The notes under the pieces are model-generated. The model was not told where the DNA came from. It made no database searches and worked only from the letters and a program-made list of their open reading frames with translations. This document shows positions 6,689 to 9,501 of a DNA stretch of 9,501 bases, piece after piece (the stretch's first letter is position 1; every line of letters starts with the position of its first letter). Location: positions 1 through 9,501 of the forward strand of contig JACZYI010000059.1 in the NCBI GenBank assembly GCA_022571175.1, written 5' to 3'. This stretch comes from Pseudomonadota bacterium. Its GTDB lineage: Bacteria; Pseudomonadota; Alphaproteobacteria; Sphingomonadales; SMXR01. A program made the translations under genes and the position numbers.

Positions 6689-7372
6689 ATGCTAATCCAG
6701 TTAAATAAATTATCAAAAGTCTATAGCACGGATGAGGTAGAGACCACGGCCCTGAATGCGGTGAATATTGACATCAAGAAGGGTGAATTCGTTGCCATTA
6801 TGGGCCCGTCAGGTTGCGGCAAATCAACTCTCCTGAATATTCTGGGAATGTTGGATACGCCCACTTCAGGATCTTACAAATTTCTGGATGAGGAAATCGC
6901 TGGCTATTCCGAATCCCAGTTGGCAGGTGTCAGAAAATCCAACATTGGGTTCATCTTTCAGAGCTTTAACTTAATTGACGAGCTGAATGTGGGCGAAAAT
7001 ATTGAGCTGGCCCTGCTTTATCACAAGGTGTCCACTGCTGAGCGCAAGCAGCGCGTTGAGGAAGTTATGGAACGTATGGGCATTGGCCACCGCGCTCGCC
7101 ACATGCCATCTCAACTTTCGGGTGGACAGCAACAGCGCGTGGCGGTGGCTCGGGCAGTTGTTTCAAACCCTAATCTTATTCTTGCTGATGAGCCCACGGG
7201 GAATCTGGACTCGGTTCATGGTGAGGAAGTTATGGGAATGCTTCAAGCGCTGAATGAGCAGGGCACCACCATCGTGATGGTCACTCACTCTCAGCACCAT
7301 GCCCAAAGTGCAAGACGTATCATTAATCTGTTTGACGGCCAGGTGGTAACTGAAAGCCTGCAGGCCGCATGA
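6689..7372 (+). CDS. ABC transporter ATP-binding protein, MacB/LolD type
   Basis: This 227-residue protein is a complete nucleotide-binding domain. Walker A is GPSGCGKS (39-46), the Q-loop is FQSFNL, the signature is LSGGQQQR (from 143), Walker B is LILADEP (163-169), and the H-loop histidine is about H200 (MVTHS). Size and motif wording fit the family that powers FtsX/MacB-type permeases, where ATP use drives periplasmic conformational work or substrate export. The frame is open from a TTG at 6671, but the ATG at 6689 has AAAGGA (6674-6679) at nine-base spacing and is the better start. It is a separate polypeptide, unlike E. coli MacB, where ATPase and permease are fused. A gap of 242 bases containing a small ORF and a terminator-like hairpin separates it from the permease gene. 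Confidence 0.95.
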   Translation: MLIQLNKLSKVYSTDEVETTALNAVNIDIKKGEFVAIMGPSGCGKSTLLNILGMLDTPTSGSYKFLDEEIAGYSESQLAGVRKSNIGFIFQSFNLIDELNVGENIELALLYHKVSTAERKQRVEEVMERMGIGHRARHMPSQLSGGQQQRVAVARAVVSNPNLILADEPTGNLDSVHGEEVMGMLQALNEQGTTIVMVTHSQHHAQSARRIINLFDGQVVTESLQAA

Positions 7373-7407
7373 GGAAAAATAACAAGAAACGTAGTCAAGG
7401 GAAGACA

Positions 7408-7479
7408 ATGAACATGGATTTGAACTGTGTCACGACAGCGACCAAAAACTTCCTGAGATACCAACTTTACCATCACTAA
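7408..7479 (+). CDS. Small 23-residue ORF upstream of an intra-operon hairpin (possible leader peptide)
   Basis: An ATG at 7408 opens a 23-codon frame ending in TAA at 7477-7479. The peptide begins MNMDLNCVTTATKN and ends FLRYQLYHH. A good Shine-Dalgarno sequence, AAGGGAAG (7397-7404), lies just upstream. There is no membrane helix or signal peptide, and I recognise no family. The stop codon sits nine bases before a strong terminator hairpin, inside a small CCATC/GATGG inverted repeat (7470-7474 and 7484-7488). This layout resembles a leader peptide whose translation could affect the hairpin. It may equally be an untranslated chance ORF; its codons give no test because it is so short. Confidence 0.4.
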   Translation: MNMDLNCVTTATKNFLRYQLYHH

Positions 7480-7488
7480 GTCAGATGG

Positions 7489-7520
7489 GCTGGCGGTGGG
7501 CCTCACCGCCAGCAATTTTT
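7489..7520 (+). terminator. Rho-independent terminator-like hairpin inside the exporter operon
   Basis: GCTGGCGGTG (7489-7498) and CACCGCCAGC (7504-7513) form a perfect 10-bp, GC-rich stem around a five-base GGCCT loop, followed by AATTTTT. That is a good intrinsic terminator for plus-strand transcription. It lies between the ATPase and permease genes, 94 bases before the permease ATG, so read-through, attenuation or a second promoter would be needed for permease expression. The T-run is short (five), so termination may be partial. Confidence 0.78.
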
Positions 7521-7614
7521 CCAAACGATCAGGATGGCTGGGTACTATCTGCCAGAAACAGCGAGTAAACGAAAAAATAAAACCAACAACCACTAGACAG
7601 GGGGCCAATAGACC

Positions 7615-9501
7615 ATGCTCAAAAATTATCTTAAAACAGCTTTTCGATTTCTGACCCGCAACAAGCTTTATTCGGTGATCAACATTGTTGGACTGGCCGT
7701 GGGGCTAGCCGCTTTTTTAATGATCATATTATTTGTGCGGGACGAGGTCAGTTATGACCGCTGGATACCCGGCTCTGAAAACATTTACCGGCTGCATAGC
7801 GCGTTTCTGTTGCCCGGGAGGTCGCCCTTCCTCACGGTCAGATCGGCTGGCCCGATGATGGCTGCTTTGCCTGAACGTTTCAGTGAAATTGATACCTCTG
7901 TCCGCCTGCAATATTTGGGCATGACCGTTCTGACCGGGGACAATGCATTTTCTGAAATCCTTGCATTAACGGACCCCTCGTTTTTTGATGTCTTTGATCT
8001 TCCCCTGGTGGAGGGTTCTCGCGAGACGGCGTTTGCGAATTTTTCCAGCATTGTCATCACCGAGAGCATTGCGCAGAAATATTTCGGCGATGAACCGGCT
8101 CTGGGCCAAACCCTGACGCTTTGCTGTCTTGATGCCGAGCCATCAGACTTTACTGTCTCTGCCGTGCTCAAGGATTTGCCCGAAAATACCCATCTGAGCC
8201 TGTCCATGCTGACACCCATCAATGAGGCTCAATTCGCAGATAATAATTCCATGTTCGCAAGCTGGACCTCGGTCAACAATTTCACCTATTTCAAATTCCG
8301 GGAAGGCGCGAACATCAATGCAATACTGGAAGAAATACCGCAATTGCTCAATGATCGAGTAGATTTACCGCTGGAACTTGGAATCGATCAGGTCTCTGAT
8401 ATCTATAAGCTCGACCTCATGAATCTTCGTGATCTTCATCTGGAAGCGGCCCCTGCAGCCGGCGACATGGGAGATATGACACCCATGGGAAGCCTGGCTT
8501 CAGTGATTGGATTCGGTGCCATTGCTACCATGATTCTGTTTATTGCCTGTATTAACTTCATAAACCTGGCAACAGCGCGCTCCACTTTGCGTGCGCGGGA
8601 AGTTTCCATGCGAAAAGTTCTGGGCGCAAACAAGACCCAGATCGTCACCCAGTTCCTGGGCGAATCCACGCTAGTCACATTTCTGGCATTGCTCCTGGCT
8701 GTGGTCATGATTGAGATCTCGCTGCCATGGTATAATTCATTCCTCGGAAAAAGCCTTGCTCTTGATCTGATGGGCGACCCCTCGATGATTGTCATTTTAC
8801 TGGTGACACTGACTGTCGTCAGCCTTTTAAGCGGGCTTTATCCTGCCTTCTATCTAGCCAGAATCCTGCCAGCGAGAATCCTCAAGGCAAACCAGTCAGG
8901 ATCGGACCAGTCCGGTGGATTGTTTCGAAGTGCACTCGTGGTGATGCAGTTTGCAATATCGATCGCGCTCTTGGTTGTCACTGTTATCATTTATAATCAA
9001 ACAGTATTGGCCAAGACCGCTGAGCTTGGATTTGAGCGTGACAATAAACTTGTTATCAACGCTCTCGCCCGGGTCGGTGACGAAAGCAGCATGAAAGCTC
9101 TCAGGGACGAAATTTTACGCCACCCGGCAGTGGAAAGTGCGGTTTTTTCATCAGATGTCCCCACTGAAAATAACGAAAATAATTCGATCTTTCAGGTTCG
9201 GGGTCTGGAAGGTGTTGAGACTCAAATCCTGAACATAATAACCGTAGGTTTTGGTTTTTTTGAAGCTTACGGCGTTGCTCCCATAGCGGGTCGTCTATTT
9301 GATGACGCCTTTGGCACTGACAAACTGGTTGCGACCGAAAATCCTGAAGACCCGGTGCAGGTTTCAGCAATTATTAATGAGGCTACGGTCCGGCGCCTGG
9401 GCTATAGCAATCCCGAAGACACATTGGGAATCACACTGTCTGCTGATCTTTTCGAAAGCAATAATATAGAATTTACGGTTGTGGGCGTCATTCCCGATAT
9501 T
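7615..9501 (+). CDS. ABC transporter permease, two-repeat FtsX/MacB type (C-terminus cut by window edge)
   Basis: 629 codons are visible and the frame is open at the end of the window. TM1 is at about 19-41 (YSVINIVGLAVGLAAFLMI), followed by the family's DEVSYDRW and a large periplasmic MacB-like domain. An FtsX domain follows with helices near 299-320, 351-375 and 391-415 and the conserved coupling segment RAREVSMRKVLGA. A second repeat begins at about 438 (RSALVVMQFAISIALLVV) and leads into another periplasmic domain, where the window stops. Full-length relatives of this two-repeat design run to roughly 800 residues, so perhaps 170 residues are missing. The start has AGGGGG (7599-7604) ten bases upstream. 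With the adaptor and ATPase it should form an inner-membrane export complex acting on a periplasmic or membrane substrate. The substrate is unknown; antimicrobial peptides, lipids or siderophores are precedents in related systems. Confidence 0.93.
   Translation, partial: MLKNYLKTAFRFLTRNKLYSVINIVGLAVGLAAFLMIILFVRDEVSYDRWIPGSENIYRLHSAFLLPGRSPFLTVRSAGPMMAALPERFSEIDTSVRLQYLGMTVLTGDNAFSEILALTDPSFFDVFDLPLVEGSRETAFANFSSIVITESIAQKYFGDEPALGQTLTLCCLDAEPSDFTVSAVLKDLPENTHLSLSMLTPINEAQFADNNSMFASWTSVNNFTYFKFREGANINAILEEIPQLLNDRVDLPLELGIDQVSDIYKLDLMNLRDLHLEAAPAAGDMGDMTPMGSLASVIGFGAIATMILFIACINFINLATARSTLRAREVSMRKVLGANKTQIVTQFLGESTLVTFLALLLAVVMIEISLPWYNSFLGKSLALDLMGDPSMIVILLVTLTVVSLLSGLYPAFYLARILPARILKANQSGSDQSGGLFRSALVVMQFAISIALLVVTVIIYNQTVLAKTAELGFERDNKLVINALARVGDESSMKALRDEILRHPAVESAVFSSDVPTENNENNSIFQVRGLEGVETQILNIITVGFGFFEAYGVAPIAGRLFDDAFGTDKLVATENPEDPVQVSAIINEATVRRLGYSNPEDTLGITLSADLFESNNIEFTVVGVIPDI

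Noticed and set aside
7408..7479. Small ORF as a remnant of a duplicated permease start (KNFLRYQLY compared with the permease N-terminus MLKNYLKTAFRF and RNKLYS)
   Set aside because: The resemblance covers fewer than ten residues with basic/aromatic bias and needs gaps. The nucleotide sequences around it are not similar enough to argue for duplication.
7521..7614. A separate sigma-70 promoter for the permease after the hairpin
   Set aside because: GGGTACTATC is only a partial -10 match with no acceptable -35 element at the right distance.
7291..8222. Several minus-strand open frames over the ATPase end, the gap and the permease start
   Set aside because: They lie opposite well-supported genes, lack ribosome binding sites and family motifs, and look like antisense shadows.
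1..9501. CRISPR arrays, tRNA/rRNA genes, insertion sequences, prophage or toxin-antitoxin genes
   Set aside because: I saw no regularly spaced repeats, no tRNA-like cloverleaf, no transposase or integrase motifs and no flanking terminal repeats anywhere in the window.

Overview
The window looks like a chromosomal segment of a Gram-negative proteobacterium with mid-range GC. The evidence is an NtrC-type sigma-54 activator facing a textbook -24/-12 promoter, an Lrp/AsnC regulator, and a tripartite-type ABC exporter with a periplasmic adaptor. An alphaproteobacterium is my best guess, but no sequence here fixes the lineage.

Left part (1-2298), an amino-acid or 2-oxo-acid metabolism locus. A minus-strand pair encodes a saccharopine/lysine-dehydrogenase-like NAD(P) enzyme (653-1753) and, 20 bases further on, the first 210 codons of a thiamine-diphosphate (ThDP) enzyme of the acetolactate synthase/2-oxo-acid decarboxylase superfamily (632 down to 1, cut by the window edge). 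An Lrp/AsnC-type regulator (1873-2298, plus strand) is divergent from this pair. The shared 119-base spacer carries phased TGTCAA repeats that could be its operator.

Middle part (2317-5041), a two-component system on the minus strand. The sigma-54-dependent response regulator comes first and overlaps the histidine kinase by 11 bases. The kinase has two membrane helices joined by a very short loop and a cytoplasmic PAS-like region. The regulator has receiver, AAA+ and Fis-type HTH domains, but reads GAFTDA where most sigma-54 activators read GAFTGA.

Right part (5042-9501), a plus-strand exporter operon divergent from the two-component genes. It encodes a membrane-fusion/HlyD-type adaptor, a MacB/LolD-type ATPase and a long two-repeat FtsX/MacB-type permease (cut by the window edge after 629 codons). 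The 256-base divergent region holds a consensus sigma-54 promoter (TGGCAC-N5-TTGCA, 5242-5257). About 110-130 bases upstream of its predicted start are two 16-bp sites of form TGT(C/A)CG-N4-CGTACA, 21 bp apart centre to centre. I infer that the regulator binds these sites and drives the exporter. Between the ATPase and permease genes lies a 23-codon ORF with a good ribosome binding site, followed at once by a perfect 10-bp GC-rich hairpin and a T-run. This looks like an intra-operon terminator or attenuator and is the least expected structure in the window.
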